A DNA stretch of 64,000 bases, taken from assembly GCA_977006965.1 (NCBI GenBank), contig OZ345364.1, forward strand, positions 1,054,001-1,118,000. Direction: 5' to 3'. Both the position numbers and the translations under genes were made by a program. This stretch comes from Phymatolithon calcareum. Its lineage: Eukaryota; Rhodophyta; Florideophyceae; Hapalidiales. Of this stretch, positions 10,650 to 21,194 are shown one piece after another; position 1 is the stretch's first letter, and each line of letters starts with the position of its first letter. Under the pieces are notes generated by a model that made no database searches, had not been told where the DNA came from, and was given only the letters and a program-made list of their open reading frames with translations.

Positions 10650-11486
10650 GGTTTTTTTATTGCAATTTTTTTAAAGCCCCGCAGTCGTACGAATATACGG
10701 GCAGGGCTTCCTCAGGTGCTTCCCTCGCTAGGGCGGCTCTACTCTTATGTCTGGCATTCTATCTGAAACCCTAGCATGTGTTCGGTTGTTTTGATTGCTC
10801 TTCGTAGCAGTTTCGAGGCGTCGCTTCTTCTTTCAGTACAGGTCTTCTTCATGCTGCATACTCTCGATGATGCTTTTGCTGAAGAGCAAAAGATCATCTA
10901 ATGCCTTCTCAGTTGCTGCTCTGTCGTCTTCCTTGAGTTCATAGGCTGACAAGTTGCGATCCAGCTTCTCCATGTGCTGTCTGACTTTGTTTCGGAATCT
11001 ATTGGCCATCAGTGTGGTAGAAACTTGGGGAAATCTTCCAAAGGCGTACTGAACCGCCAGTTGCCTGTGTTTCAGTTGTGGAAGTTTGAGTATTGCAGGG
11101 AGTTCTCTTGTCTTGTCGTCCGGAATATTCCTCTTTCTCTTTGATTCAAGGCTCTCTCCTTCCTTTGTCAGGAATGCTGATCGGAGATCTTCTGCAGATT
11201 GGTTCGCGATTTTGTGCTTCATCGCTTCATCAAACAGTTCTCTGGTTTCCATCGATGTGATGTCGTTACTTGTGGCTTGAAGCTCTTCTGAATTTCTTCT
11301 CTCTGGTATTTGCATCAGAAACTTTTCTTTCTTCGCCATGGTCCTTCTCAGCATCTTGAAAGCTAGTATTTCCCGTCGATGGGAAGCAGCTTGGAATCGA
11401 CATATTAGGCGAAGTCTATCCGTCTTTCCTCGTGCCAGTGGCCCGAAGACTTGTCTGAAAAACGTTTTTTCAACTTCCTTGACCGC
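10650..11486 (-). mobile_element. LINE-C1, 5'-truncated non-LTR retrotransposon
   Basis: 837 bp with 11-bp TSD ATTGTATTGGG (10639-10649, 11487-11497). It encodes the C-terminal protein (11354-10833 uninterrupted), with RHRQLAVQYAFGRFPQVST and a terminal QHEEDLY, followed by a 3' tail with the run AAATTGCAATAAAAAAA. It splits the membrane-protein pseudogene. Near-identical to LINE-C2 at 31040. Confidence 0.92.
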
Positions 11487-11823
11487 ATTGTATTGGGTGT
11501 TCTATAAATGAATAATTTGTCAATGTAATAAAACAGATATACAGCGAGCAAAAACATCATTTCGACAACGAATAGCTTGGCAGCTAGAATGGGAAGTTGC
11601 GAAAGAAAATCGGAACTTCAAAAACGTGGACTGAACGAACACCAGAATAAGACGCATTCCGATTGCAACTACGTGAACAAATCTTTTCTCTTTCTTTGCT
11701 GACCCCGATAAAAACGAATCCGATTGCCGGAGAACTCAAAACTGGAATGTTTATTCTCCATGATCGATGGACGTCGATCTTGGCGACTGGGTTGGATTCA
11801 TAGAAAATGTAGCGACTGAGACT

Positions 11824-11870
11824 GAGGAGTGCATTAACGATCTTCAGTGAAGATGGTTAATGCACTCCTC
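11824..11870. repeat. Near-perfect palindrome, 23-bp arms, 1-nt loop
   Basis: Arms 11824-11846 and 11848-11870 with one mismatch and a single-base centre. It lies between the pseudogene start and LINE-A2; no gene is attached to it. Confidence 0.9.
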
Positions 11871-11885
11871 ACAAGGGCTTAGATA

Positions 11886-12937
11886 ACCCATTCCGAACTT
11901 GCAAGATAAGGTTCGACAGGCTGGATTAGTACTGAGGTGAGGGATCACTCGGGAATCCCCAGTGTCCTTCGTTACGAAGGACCATACTTCAGAATGCCGA
12001 CGTGGCAGCAGTTCTTTTCGCGGACGACGTGCTCCTAACGGCAAAATCACCAGTCGGACTACAGAGACTGTTAAATATTTCTTCGCAATGGGCAAGAGAT
12101 AGACAAATGAGGTGGAACACGAAAGCCGGGAAGAGCGAAGTTCTTCTCTCCGAAGGCACAAGATCACCCACATTCAAGCTTTCTGGGAAAACACTGACAA
12201 AAGTCAAAGAAGTCCCATACCTTGGCATATCACTCAGCAGTGAGGGAGTTACCGACAAGAAAATGCTTGAACGCATCCGACAGGCCAAAATAGCAGTGTA
12301 TCAGCTGAGATCCCTTGGTGTAACAGCCCGGGGACTCAGCCCCTTAAAAGCAATCAAGATGTACAAGGCCTTGATACAGCCAAGATGGGAATATGCCATG
12401 CACCTGACGCCATGGACGACAAGAGTTCAAAGAGCTATTGCAGACGTGGAGAAGACTTTTTTTGGACAAGTATTTGGTCCAATCGCAAAAAATCGAACCG
12501 CGAGACTTCGTCTTCTCTGTCGCATACATAATGCGGAAGACAGAAGATTAGTTCTAGCCTTACGAATGCTTGAACGAGCCAGAACAAGGAAAATGGGCTT
12601 GCTCGCAGTCCCAAGAGAGGAAAGAGACGTTGAGGAATTGCAATGGGTGTGTCGTGACATATCATCGTCTTTTATGACGACATGGAATAGACCAAGACAA
12701 AATAGAACGGCGACGCTGAGATTCCGACGAACAGGACAAGTGGACTCTAAGCTTTTCCCTCCACCTTCTCTGGAGGAGGGTTTTTGCAGCTAGGGCCACG
12801 ACGATAGCAACGAGCCCGGGTTTTGCGGGCTTTAACAGTGTAACGGAGCTACCAAGGTAGTAGCATCTGAAACGCATCTCCCTTACAGTCTTATGAGTGT
12901 TTCTGAGGGCGTTTAATAAATTCAAAATTCAAAAAAA
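11886..12937 (+). mobile_element. LINE-A2 with internal deletion
   Basis: 1,052 bp with 13-bp TSD AAGGGCTTAGATA (11873-11885, 12938-12950). From about 11996 it matches LINE-A1 from just before motif C and retains FADD. At about 12663 it jumps from the C-terminal domain to the last coding bases and 3' tail, an internal deletion of roughly 0.5 kb relative to LINE-A1. The resulting frame runs 12002-12793. The first 110 bp (11886-11995) do not obviously match LINE-A1. Confidence 0.88.
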
Positions 12938-12950
12938 AAGGGCTTAGATA

Positions 12951-13315
12951 GCTATTCAGAAACTGCACCCTGTCGGGAAGCGAGCAAAAGTAGTCGAGTT
13001 AATGCCTGTCTAAATGACTAGCTGTCTGAAAGTCAGACCTCTTGAGATGACATGCTGTAATATTTTTGGTAAAGTTTATCCTTTGTCTTACGAATGTACT
13101 ATACGGGCAAAGCTTTCTCCATTGCTGCTTATCTTACGCATGGTGTAATGAAGACTGCAGTCTCTGGTCCATTAATCAGTTTTTGTAATGGCCCAGTTCG
13201 AGGACTCAAGCACGAGCATCTTCTTACAACACATCAGAAGACTTTTGGGTAACTAACTTGAGCCAGTAGATGCGGCAAGTTCTCAGTCCTATAAGAACCC
13301 TTTTCTGATCCCAAC
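12951..13315. other. Intergenic, nothing recognised
   Basis: No coding similarity or repeat identified between LINE-A2 and hAT-1. Confidence 0.5.
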
Positions 13316-13517
13316 TAGGAGCCCAGAGCTCCGACGCGTATTATTTTTTAGTATTCCGGACTTTCGTGCAATAAGCAACATGTATTCATCGCTCCGTAGG
13401 CTCGCAATAATAACGGCAATAGTCAGTGGGCTCGCAATAGGGATTTTACACGGAACTCGGAAAACCAGGGCGCAGCTCCTCACAAGAACTATTCTATCAG
13501 CAAATTATCCAACCAAC

Positions 13518-14453
13518 CTACTCGCATTCTTCAGCGTGCTCTTCTTCGTAAACATCGTGTGCATTGCTAAACTCATCGGTATGGTCAGAATGAGCACATT
13601 TGACAGCCTCACTCACCAATTGTTCATTCCAGAATCGCTCATTGAGCTTCAGGAATATTAGGAATTCAAACAGTTGAGGCGACATTGACCGCCGCTGTAC
13701 CGTGAGCACGTGCTTCGCAATGCTCCAAATCCGCTCGACTTCGGCCACAGAGCCAAGTACGAAATCGCAGTAGATGTATTGTGGGTTCTGGTCTTCTTTC
13801 TTTCGACGTTTAGCGGAACTCGTTTTTCCGTCAGGGTTCCCTCCGGTGTTTGGAGATGGTGTAGATGTAGGTAAACGAAAATCAACCACGGTATCCTTCT
13901 CTTGTGTTGTCAAATGCTGAATGCAGCCCCTTTGGATTTTGATGATGGCTGACGCAAACTTCGGGCTCGGCACAATTGCCGCATCTGCCGAGATCACGAC
14001 AGTTTTGCACGCCAACGGTATATTGAACCGAGAGAATCGACGGTACTCTCCATATTCGACGATGGATATCGGCACATTCTTCACAGCGACCAGTCGAATG
14101 TACCAATACATTGCCATGTCGTACTCAGGAAGCGCGTTTTGTGCAAAATGGTAGCGTATCGAACAACCTCGGCGTTCGGAATCCGCCAGCGCTTTATTTT
14201 ACAAGAGAAATATAGTTGCCTCTTGCGCTTTCGGGTCCTGACCGCGTCTGTAGCAGCTCTTCAGATATGCATACGGATTGCTGAATCCTTTGTGCTCCAG
14301 AAATGCGATTGTTGACGAAGGACAACCATCTTTCGGACATCGGTACTTCACGAAATCTTTCTCGACTTTCCGGTCACTTGACTGGTCGAGAATCGAACGC
14401 TTTTCGCGTCCCACAAGCGTCATCAACTGTCGTGAATCTGTGAGAAGAATCAC
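13518..14453 (-). pseudogene. hAT-1 transposase remnant (zinc finger plus hAT C-terminal dimerisation region)
   Basis: Two frames: 14453-14199 with a BED-like zinc-binding pattern (C-P-x3-C then later H and C, ending LKSCYRRG), and 14117-13518 with the hATC dimerisation block (VAEVERIWSIAKHVL, followed by LFEFLIFLKLNERFW). A frame break near 14120-14200 separates them, and the RNase H-like catalytic core seems to be missing, so it is not a working transposase. The same layout is seen in hAT-2. Confidence 0.75.
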
Positions 14454-15038
14454 GTGGAGGAGGTGAATCGCGGTATGCAGAACGCGGTGGAGAATCGATA
14501 GTCAATCAGGGTCAATGCAGCGGCTTCGATTGCCGGGTAATGACGCCTGCTAAGACCGGAGAAGCGTGGTGCGGGATAAACGCACTGGGGTTCTAAGGGT
14601 CCGCTTGAGCGACGTACGCAAGAATGTGCGAAGTCGAATCAAAGAGGAAAAAGTCAGAGACTTTAATGATTGTAAAGGTGAATAATAACTTCTCTCCGAA
14701 AGTAGTGCCGCTGCTACGAGCGAGGAGAATATAAATCGGAGATAGGTACCAGCCTTGAAGTGGACGGTCGGGGGACTTCGTAGCGCGTGTAGTATGCTTG
14801 AAGAGCAGGGTGATTTTGAGCGTCTGGCAACGGGTGTGAAGACTGCCGTGCAGGTCGAACGCGCCAGTTCGCTCTCTCCTTGAATCGCTGCCAAAGTCGG
14901 GGAACTGTCGTCCACCTTGGCGGCCGCGACTGTGCGCTCGGTTCGGAAGAGCGTAACTTATTTAGCCTGTAGGTGTTCGCGTACACGTTGCTGTACGGTC
15001 GCGAAACTTGTCACACCCAACGGTCGGATAGGTGTCAG

Positions 15039-15365
15039 CAAAGCATTGGAATTATTTATTTATTTTTATTCTTTTCTCGAAAAGTGTCGAGAATAAATAA
15101 TTTATTGTTGAACGCAGATGCAATAAATTATTGTATTCAAGTTCAGCGAGGTATAAATAACTGGTTATTCCCCGAATTATTGGATCCTTCTTGCTACTTT
15201 CTGTCGCGATAGAATAACCGGATCGAAAAAATGAGGAGTCCGATACAATAATTGTCGCAACCACGACGATCTCAATAAATACAATAAATATGCGAGACTC
15301 AGGAATAAATTATTGGAACAATAATTTAAATAATTACAATAGCAATTATTTTTTCCAATGCTTTG
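15039..15365. mobile_element. 327-bp hAT MITE, copy 1, nested in hAT-1
   Basis: Ends CAAAGCATTGGAA at both termini in inverted orientation; 8-bp TSD GGTGTCAG (15031-15038, 15366-15373). AT-rich interior. About 99% identical by eye to the copies at 26236 and 49187, implying recent transposition. Confidence 0.95.
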
Positions 15366-15786
15366 GGTGTCAGTACTCGAGTCGTACTGATTGCGTTGCC
15401 CGTTCTTTATGCCGTGTAACACGTCATCCGCGACATCAACTGCTGGATAATGTCCTTCGGGCGGGATTGTTTCATCGCGGACATCGTCGTCCGGCTTCGT
15501 CGTCCACGTTGCCCCGTACGCGGGGTAGAGCGATGTTGTTCAATATCAGCGCTATCAAGAACGTGTCTAAATTTGCGTTTGTATCGTAGTGCAAATCTAT
15601 TAATCGCTCTGTACAAGTAAACAAGATCTTAAGCTAACATGGTCAACGTAGCGTGTCGCAATACGAACTTATTTTCGGTTCTGCAATACGTACGGCAATG
15701 ACCGAGCTCAGTGCAATATGCTATTCCTATTCATTATTGCAATATATTGCAATACGAATTAATTTCGTCGGAGCTCTGTAGGAGCC

Positions 15787-16653
15787 TCGCGCGAAATGCA
15801 CGCCTAAAATTGAGACTCATGTTTGCAGAGAACGCTGGTATTGTTATCAACGTTGGCGGTAAGCGGTAATGGTTTCTGAAGTCATCGAAGTTCATTCATT
15901 CATTCATTTTGCGTATCCCGTTGTGGAGCTAGCAACATTTTGGGGCCTAAGCGTCATCTATTCTAATCTATTTGCTGCGAGCCTGACTGCTGCTTGCACG
16001 TTGAGGTCCGGGACGTTGCCAAAGATTGGTCGGACACAGTGAATGTGGATGCTTAGTTGATGCTTAGATGATGGTTCCTCAGTAGTGAGAGGTGTTGTTC
16101 TTCCTTATAATAGCCTACGAACAGTGCACCCACTTCTCGTGCACTGAGTCAGCATGATGAAAAAGCAGTCATAGCTCTGAGTCAGCAGTATGCTAACAAT
16201 CTGTGCTGACAATGGTTCCTCTTTACGTTACTCTGTCACGAAAAGTTCCTTTTTGCGTTGGCGACATGTATAGGTCTAAACAATGGGCTTAGTACATTGG
16301 TGCACTATGTGACAGTTCCGACTAGATTTTCCATCCTTCCCGTCGTCCTCATAACGACCATCAAGCTTCCGTCGATAACAATTTGAAACTCTTCTCCCTG
16401 CTGTCGGGAAAATGTTATCATTCGATGAAAGATTTGTAATTTACCTTAGAACCAGATATTTCTCGACAGAATTCCCCGCGCCCCTGATGACGCTTACAAA
16501 TGATATCCAGGTGCCGCATATACATTTCCGTGGGCCATGCACCCCTTTTTCTCGGGAGGGGAAACATTAAAAGAAACCCAGGGCTCTTAATTCTTATTGA
16601 CTAGCTTAATATTTAGTTTGAGAAAGCGGTCGGGTCCAAGCACCAACAACCCC
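15787..16653. other. Spacer between two hAT elements, nothing recognised
   Basis: Contains a short CATT repeat near 15892-15908 and no recognisable gene. Confidence 0.5.
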
Positions 16654-16661
16654 CGTAGAGG

Positions 16662-18119
16662 CAGGGCTCGGAACAATTCAATTCCAAGAGATTGCTGATC
16701 GAGTTGCAATGCGCAATAAGAATTGCTCCGGGCTGAATCTTGCAATGACTATTGCAATGCACCAAGGCGGGCAATCAATGGTAGAATAGTTTACCTCAGG
16801 AAGGAACATTTCCATCAAACGTTAAAGTACCTCGCGTTTAGCATGGAAATTACATGTAGCTGACTTCTATGAGCTCTTCCGTGACCTCGTGGGCTTTGAT
16901 TCGAGCTTCCGCCTTCTCCGAGCGCGATCCGTTGATTGCCTCGCTCACCATTTGGGCATTCAAGAATCGGTCGTTCACTTTGAGGAAAACGAGTGCCTCG
17001 CGGAAAAATTAAATGTGTGCCTCGACGTTGAAAGTAGTGGCTTCAGCAGCGGTTTCACCATCTTCTGTGTCCTCTGAGGCAGTCTGGCCCATTGGAGACA
17101 TTCCTAGCAATGTAAGGCGAGGCAAGACGATCGATGCCGAGCGAACATCTATACGAGACGTAGATGTAGTACAATTTGAAGCGATAGCCGCAACATAATG
17201 CACGCTGTTGCAAGACCACCCGACTTACACTATAGAACTGTGAGTACCCTCCAGTTCGGCAGCGATTTTGCTCTCAACGAGCTCGACGAGGTAAAAGAAC
17301 ACACAGACGACCGTCCTGACGAATAGCTTGACATGGCGACAGATCTTGTGCACTTCGGTGTCTTCAACGTGAGCCAACAGCTGATTTTTCATGACAATCA
17401 GTCGAATATATGCATGCACCGCTTTGTCGTACGCAGACATAGACCGGACTTCGAAGTGGGAGCGTATTGTACCGCCTTTCTGCTGCATCGAGAGCAACGC
17501 CTCGTTGCAGAGGCGCTTTAGAGTTTCGTCTTGTTCAGATGGGGTTTGGCCTTTGGCGTAGCATCGTTTGAGGTGGTCGTACGGATTCCTGTAGCCGGTC
17601 TTCTCGATGAATGATACGATAGGAGTGGGACAGCTCGGCCTCGGACACCGATGCTGTAGGCAGTCTCTCTCGACCGAGGCGCCGGTCGTTCTCTCAATAA
17701 CATGCCGCTTCACATTGCAAACGAACGGCATCAATGCGAACACGATTTCTTTAAGGCTCGGCTTGCTCATGGCGACTAGGGGCCCTCGTGCTCGGTGGAG
17801 TGTGGATCAGGTGAGAATGATCGCCGTTATTGAGACTGTATTGTACACCGCTTGATGCTGTGTTTCGCAGTCTACGTAACACTGCATCACTACGTTGTAC
17901 GCACAGCTGATGCCCTTGGCAAGCTTAAATTCACGCCGCATTTCGATGTTAGCCGGTAAGCTACGAAACGTAGCCGTTCGCGTGACGAGACTCCACGTAG
18001 CATATGGATGGAGCCTCGACGATCCAATAAGAATTGCAATACCGGAGCTCTCCGCAATTTCACGTTGCAATTCCATATTGCAATGTATTGCAACCCCAAT
18101 GTATTGGGTCCGAGCCCTG
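16662..18119 (-). mobile_element. hAT-2, 1,458-bp internally deleted DNA transposon
   Basis: Termini start CAGGGCTCGGA (16662) and end with the inverse (18119), with interior TGCAAT-rich subterminal repeats. 8-bp TSD CGTAGAGG (16654-16661, 18120-18127). The CAGGG end is typical of hAT elements. Transposase fragments are on the minus strand. Confidence 0.92.
17225..17770 (-). CDS. hAT-2 transposase N-terminal fragment with BED-like zinc finger
   Basis: 181 residues from an ATG at 17770. The pattern RCPRPSCPTP followed by YDHLKRCYAKG (C-x4-C ... H-x3-C) matches the finger of hAT-1, so it is a DNA-binding domain characteristic of this family. It then shares the YIRL...KN segment with hAT-1. The end of the protein persists separately at 17008-16850 (LVFLKVNDRF, NAQMVSEA) before a stop. 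The catalytic middle is missing. Confidence 0.72.
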   Translation of the reverse strand: MSKPSLKEIVFALMPFVCNVKRHVIERTTGASVERDCLQHRCPRPSCPTPIVSFIEKTGYRNPYDHLKRCYAKGQTPSEQDETLKRLCNEALLSMQQKGGTIRSHFEVRSMSAYDKAVHAYIRLIVMKNQLLAHVEDTEVHKICRHVKLFVRTVVCVFFYLVELVESKIAAELEGTHSSIV

Positions 18120-18373
18120 CGTAGAGGACTGAGATAGGATTACCTTGATTCTTGAGTTTTCCCGTCCGCCATTCTGGTGGGCGTTTCGCGAGCTGCACAA
18201 AGGTAGGCAGCATCAGAGGAATCCTTGCCCACATCTTCGGAAGTCTGTGGGGGTTTTAATTAAACTTGAACTATAAAAAATTTAGTTCGGGTGGGTGATC
18301 TTACGTTGAAATATGAACAGAATCAGGACGCACCTCATGTGTTCAAGAGGAAAAGCCAGTGCTCACGTGCCGT

Positions 18374-19159
18374 TCATTGCGCTGTCCAGCCACCATCGAC
18401 AGAAATCGCAGTGCCTGTGATTTGAGCAGCGACATTCGAGCAGAGAAACTTTACAATACCACCAATCTGCTCAATGGTCGTAAATTGCTTGGATGGTTGC
18501 TTGGCCAGCAAGACATCGCGAACCACTGTATCGCGATCCATTCCGTGTACTCTCATCTGATCAGGGATCTGACTTTCAATCAACGGGGTCAACACATAAC
18601 CCGGACAAATAGCATTGACGGTGATTTGCTCTTGTGCTGTTTCAAGAGCGACTGTTTTGGTCAGCCCTATAACCCCATGTTTGGCGGCAACATAGGCAGA
18701 TTTATAGGGCGAGGCGCGCAGACCATGGGCCGATGCGATGTTTACAATGCGACCCCAGCCTTTAGTGCGCATTAATGGAAGAGCGGCGGCGGAAGTGTGG
18801 AAAGGCGAGGATAGACTGAGGGCAATGATGGCGTCCCACTTGGTAACTGGAAACTCCTCCACAGGTGCAACGTGCTGGATCCCGGCGTTATTTACTAGAA
18901 TGTCCACAGAGCCGAAAGCATCCATTGTTTTGATGACCAGGGAGCGACATGCACTGCAATCGAGCATATCGGCCTGAATGTACTTGACACCGGAACTGGT
19001 TTCGCGAGAAATTTGGGCTGCAATCTCATGGTCAGTGGCCGAATCAGTGAAGGAGTTCATGACGACATTCGCTCCAAGCTTTGCCAATTCCTTTGCCAGT
19101 CCGAGCCCTATCCCTGAGGTCGACCCGGTCACTAGGGCGGTTTTTCCTGCGAGAAACAT
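18374..19159 (-). CDS. bdhA: 3-hydroxybutyrate dehydrogenase, bacterial BdhA type
   Basis: Short-chain dehydrogenase/reductase of 261 residues that interconverts (R)-3-hydroxybutyrate and acetoacetate with NAD (EC 1.1.1.30). Seen: the nucleotide-binding TGSTSGIG near residue 11, NNAG, the catalytic Ser in NIASAHG, and the Tyr-Lys pair in SAYVAAKHG; the block AICPGYVLTPLIE and the terminal VDGGWTAQ are specific to BdhA rather than to other SDR enzymes. Start at ATG 19159, preceded in frame by a stop, so no targeting peptide is visible and it is probably cytosolic. Length matches bacterial enzymes and not the longer animal BDH1. Acquisition from bacteria is plausible but untested. Confidence 0.93.
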   Translation of the reverse strand: MFLAGKTALVTGSTSGIGLGLAKELAKLGANVVMNSFTDSATDHEIAAQISRETSSGVKYIQADMLDCSACRSLVIKTMDAFGSVDILVNNAGIQHVAPVEEFPVTKWDAIIALSLSSPFHTSAAALPLMRTKGWGRIVNIASAHGLRASPYKSAYVAAKHGVIGLTKTVALETAQEQITVNAICPGYVLTPLIESQIPDQMRVHGMDRDTVVRDVLLAKQPSKQFTTIEQIGGIVKFLCSNVAAQITGTAISVDGGWTAQ

Positions 19160-19357
19160 GACAGAGACAGTTCAAGAACGCGTTCTACGGGCAGCCCTAT
19201 ACGCGCTTGTGGTGGAGCTGTAAAACAAAGGGGCAGTGGCTAGGTTTTTGCAGATTGAGAATTCAATGGAAGTTACCTTTGTGTTGGTGAGCCTAGAAAA
19301 TGAGAACCCAACGCACATGTGTCTCAGTTCCATTGGATCATTCTCTACTACGCTCTG

Positions 19358-19524
19358 GGAGACCAGAGGTGGGTTTTTGTAGTCCACTGAGTCGTGTTAC
19401 ACCAACAAGAAAAGAAAACCCCTTCAGGACAGAATCTAGCCAAAACCCTTTGCCCTTAGGAAAGTTGCCCCGAGTGTCAACAGATGCGTTGGTAACTTTT
19501 AAATAAAAATCTACCTTTCTTCTC
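19358..19524 (+). mobile_element. LINE-D 3'-end fragment
   Basis: 167 bp of the LINE-D 3' UTR ending in CAGATGCGTTGGTAACTTTT and an AAATAAAAATC run, with a 15-bp TSD CTCTACTACGCTCTG (19343-19357, 19525-19539). Confidence 0.85.
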
Positions 19525-19669
19525 CTCTACTACGCTCTGTCATATTCCCCCAAAAATTGAGAGCGAATGATGAGAAAATTCGAGATCCTCAACTTCCTCA
19601 TATATTTTTTAAAAAATGTTAACCTCCCCCTTGTTTTCTAAAAATTGTGTTAACGGGAAGGGGGAGGGT

Positions 19670-19995
19670 AGTGTTAAGGGGAAGGAGGGGGGTATTAGTA
19701 CAGGGAAATCTTAAAATTATTGCTTAGAACGAAGCAGTGATCAGCGTAGAAGAACACGACAAAGCAAACGAAGACGAAGATTTTTCTAGTGTGGTAATCT
19801 TGATCAGGAGCATGAGACAGAGCGGTGCAAGCTCTTCGCTCGTCGCTCGGCATTGTATCACGGAATAGTCTGCAGTTTCTGCTGCCCTCCCGTGAGGCTC
19901 TATAACATCAGAAAGAGTAGCACGCGCGATCAAGCGAGCTACGGCACTTTCAATCAACACAACTTCTTGCCCCGGATGAGATCGTTCAGGCACGT
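19670..19995 (-). repeat. Inverted duplicate, copy 1 (partner 22361-22685)
   Basis: About 325 bp with high identity to the partner in opposite orientation, including an open frame (20005-19724) with PGQEVVLIESAVARLIAR. No known family recognised. This copy extends beyond the partner on the 20000 side. Confidence 0.85.
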
Positions 19996-20215
19996 GCGCA
20001 AACATTCTGGTTCATTCCAGGGTGTATACATCGATTTGAGGGAACAGTCGTAATCTAGAATACTCCGTTAACGAAACCTCTGTCCTCTACGGAAATAAAC
20101 GCCATAGTTGAATCGGAATATTATACAGCAAGTCTACAAAGAAACAGAACCTCTGACCTCTGGAATTTCTCAATATTTAGTGGAGCAAGTGGACGGACGG
20201 CAGGCGAAGATATGA

Positions 20216-20810
20216 TGAGCAACTTTGATGCCTCTTAGAACAATTGATGTCCCAGGAGATATCCATCGAAGCCATTTGGATACCGAGTCACTGCGGAATT
20301 TCAAGAAGCGAAGCTGCTGACGAGCTAGCTCGCATGGGTATACGTCAACGAAGCCTGGTAGACCACCAGAGAGTTCCCCTGATACTCGAGGCGGCGAGAT
20401 CCATCATCAAACCAACTTTCAAAGCCAAGCCTATCGCTCTCCCGACACTTCCCGACGGCTTTCCAATATCGCACAGACGAGCTGAAGTGATCTTACATCA
20501 GCTGACTGGGGACTGTACACCTCTCTTGGCCGCTTTTCACTAAAAGGCAACTTGGATGGCGTACGATCCAGCATGCAAGTTGTGTAATGCCGGCTGTAGC
20601 AAAACAGTTGAAGACCTGCTGCTACGCTGTGGTGGACGCTCTGCCTCCAGACGCAAGTTTATTGGACGAGTGGGAACCAAGACTAAAGAAGAATTATGCC
20701 GAGAGAAACCACTAGAATTTATCAAGTTTCTGAGCAATGAGAAGCTGTTTTCAAACAGTCTCAGACGCTTACCTTTTGCGTGAGCGATCTTTCCGCAATA
20801 AAGAAGGAAA
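20216..20810 (+). mobile_element. LINE-E1 fragment with RNase H and zinc-like C-terminus
   Basis: Encodes an RNase H tail (IWIPSHCGI, then EAADELARMG) and a CxxC...C segment (CKLCNAGC, then LLLRCGGR), broken by a stop near 20541, and ends near CGCAATAAAGAAGG. Similar to LINE-E3. The approximate TSD is GATAT(AT)GATG, so the boundaries are uncertain. Confidence 0.7.
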
Positions 20811-20829
20811 GGATATATGATGCTTTTGT

Positions 20830-21106
20830 TGGATTGTCGCATTACCCCAGCGCAAGTGAGAACGAATGTTTTGCGTTTAGAATGCTGAAAGCAACCAAGA
20901 TAGAAAGACGGAACAGTTCCTACGAAAAATGTTCGAAAGAGGCTAGACAAATTTCGGTGCATTAGCTCGACGTAGCATCCGGTTGTTCCTGACTCACTTC
21001 CGGGAAGCTCTGGGAGTGATTAGAAACCACTTACCCCCAAAACTCTGCTGCCATGAGGAAGGGAGCTCTACTTTTGGCAGGCACTTGAAACGACAAGTAT
21101 GACTTT
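20830..21106. other. Intergenic, nothing recognised
   Basis: No gene or repeat recognised. Confidence 0.4.
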
Positions 21107-21157
21107 CCAATATGACGAAAAAGAGCCATGGACCATGGCTCTTTTTCGTCATATTGG
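21107..21157. repeat. Perfect palindrome, 25-bp arms, 1-nt loop
   Basis: Arms 21107-21131 and 21133-21157 are exact reverse complements around one A. Flanking bases (CGACAAG ... CTTGTCG) extend the fold imperfectly to about 21091-21169. Confidence 0.95.
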
Positions 21158-21194
21158 TAAGCTTGTCGACCAAGGGCCATGGTCGACAAACTTA
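21158..21194. repeat. Second hairpin, 15-bp arms with one mismatch
   Basis: Arms 21158-21172 and 21180-21194, 7-nt loop, directly abutting the perfect palindrome. Confidence 0.88.

Larger units (their letters stand above)
8049..11761 (-). pseudogene. Broken paralogue of the unknown membrane protein at 27001-27912, split by two LINEs
   Basis: Host pieces are 11761-11498 (start ATG, N-terminus with GNRIRF, hydrophobic segment), 10649-10101 (FFESE, GVHVSIP, EVTLRF, PLSS, IFKG, NKIN) and 8131-8049 (C-terminus ending TPLV and stop). They are collinear with the intact copy: GNNVIRF, FFETE, GIHVTIP, EVTVPF, PLSS, IFKG, RKING and a terminal TPLL. LINE-C1 occupies 10650-11486 and LINE-A1 8132-10089, each with 11-bp TSDs, so removing them restores collinearity. 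The copy also has internal stops (after FT near the N-terminus, and a TAG where the intact copy has Trp after IP) and frame slips, so it was already dead or died soon after. A reading frame at 9934-10479 is a chance fusion of host and LINE sequence. Confidence 0.85.
13324..15778 (-). mobile_element. hAT-1, DNA transposon with both termini
   Basis: Terminal inverted repeats start CAGAGCTCCGACG (13324) and end with the complement (…CGTCGGAGCTCTG, 15778). An 8-bp TSD TAGGAGCC lies on each side (13316-13323, 15779-15786), as expected for the hAT superfamily. It encodes transposase remnants on the minus strand and carries a nested 327-bp MITE. Without the MITE it is about 2.1 kb. Confidence 0.9.
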
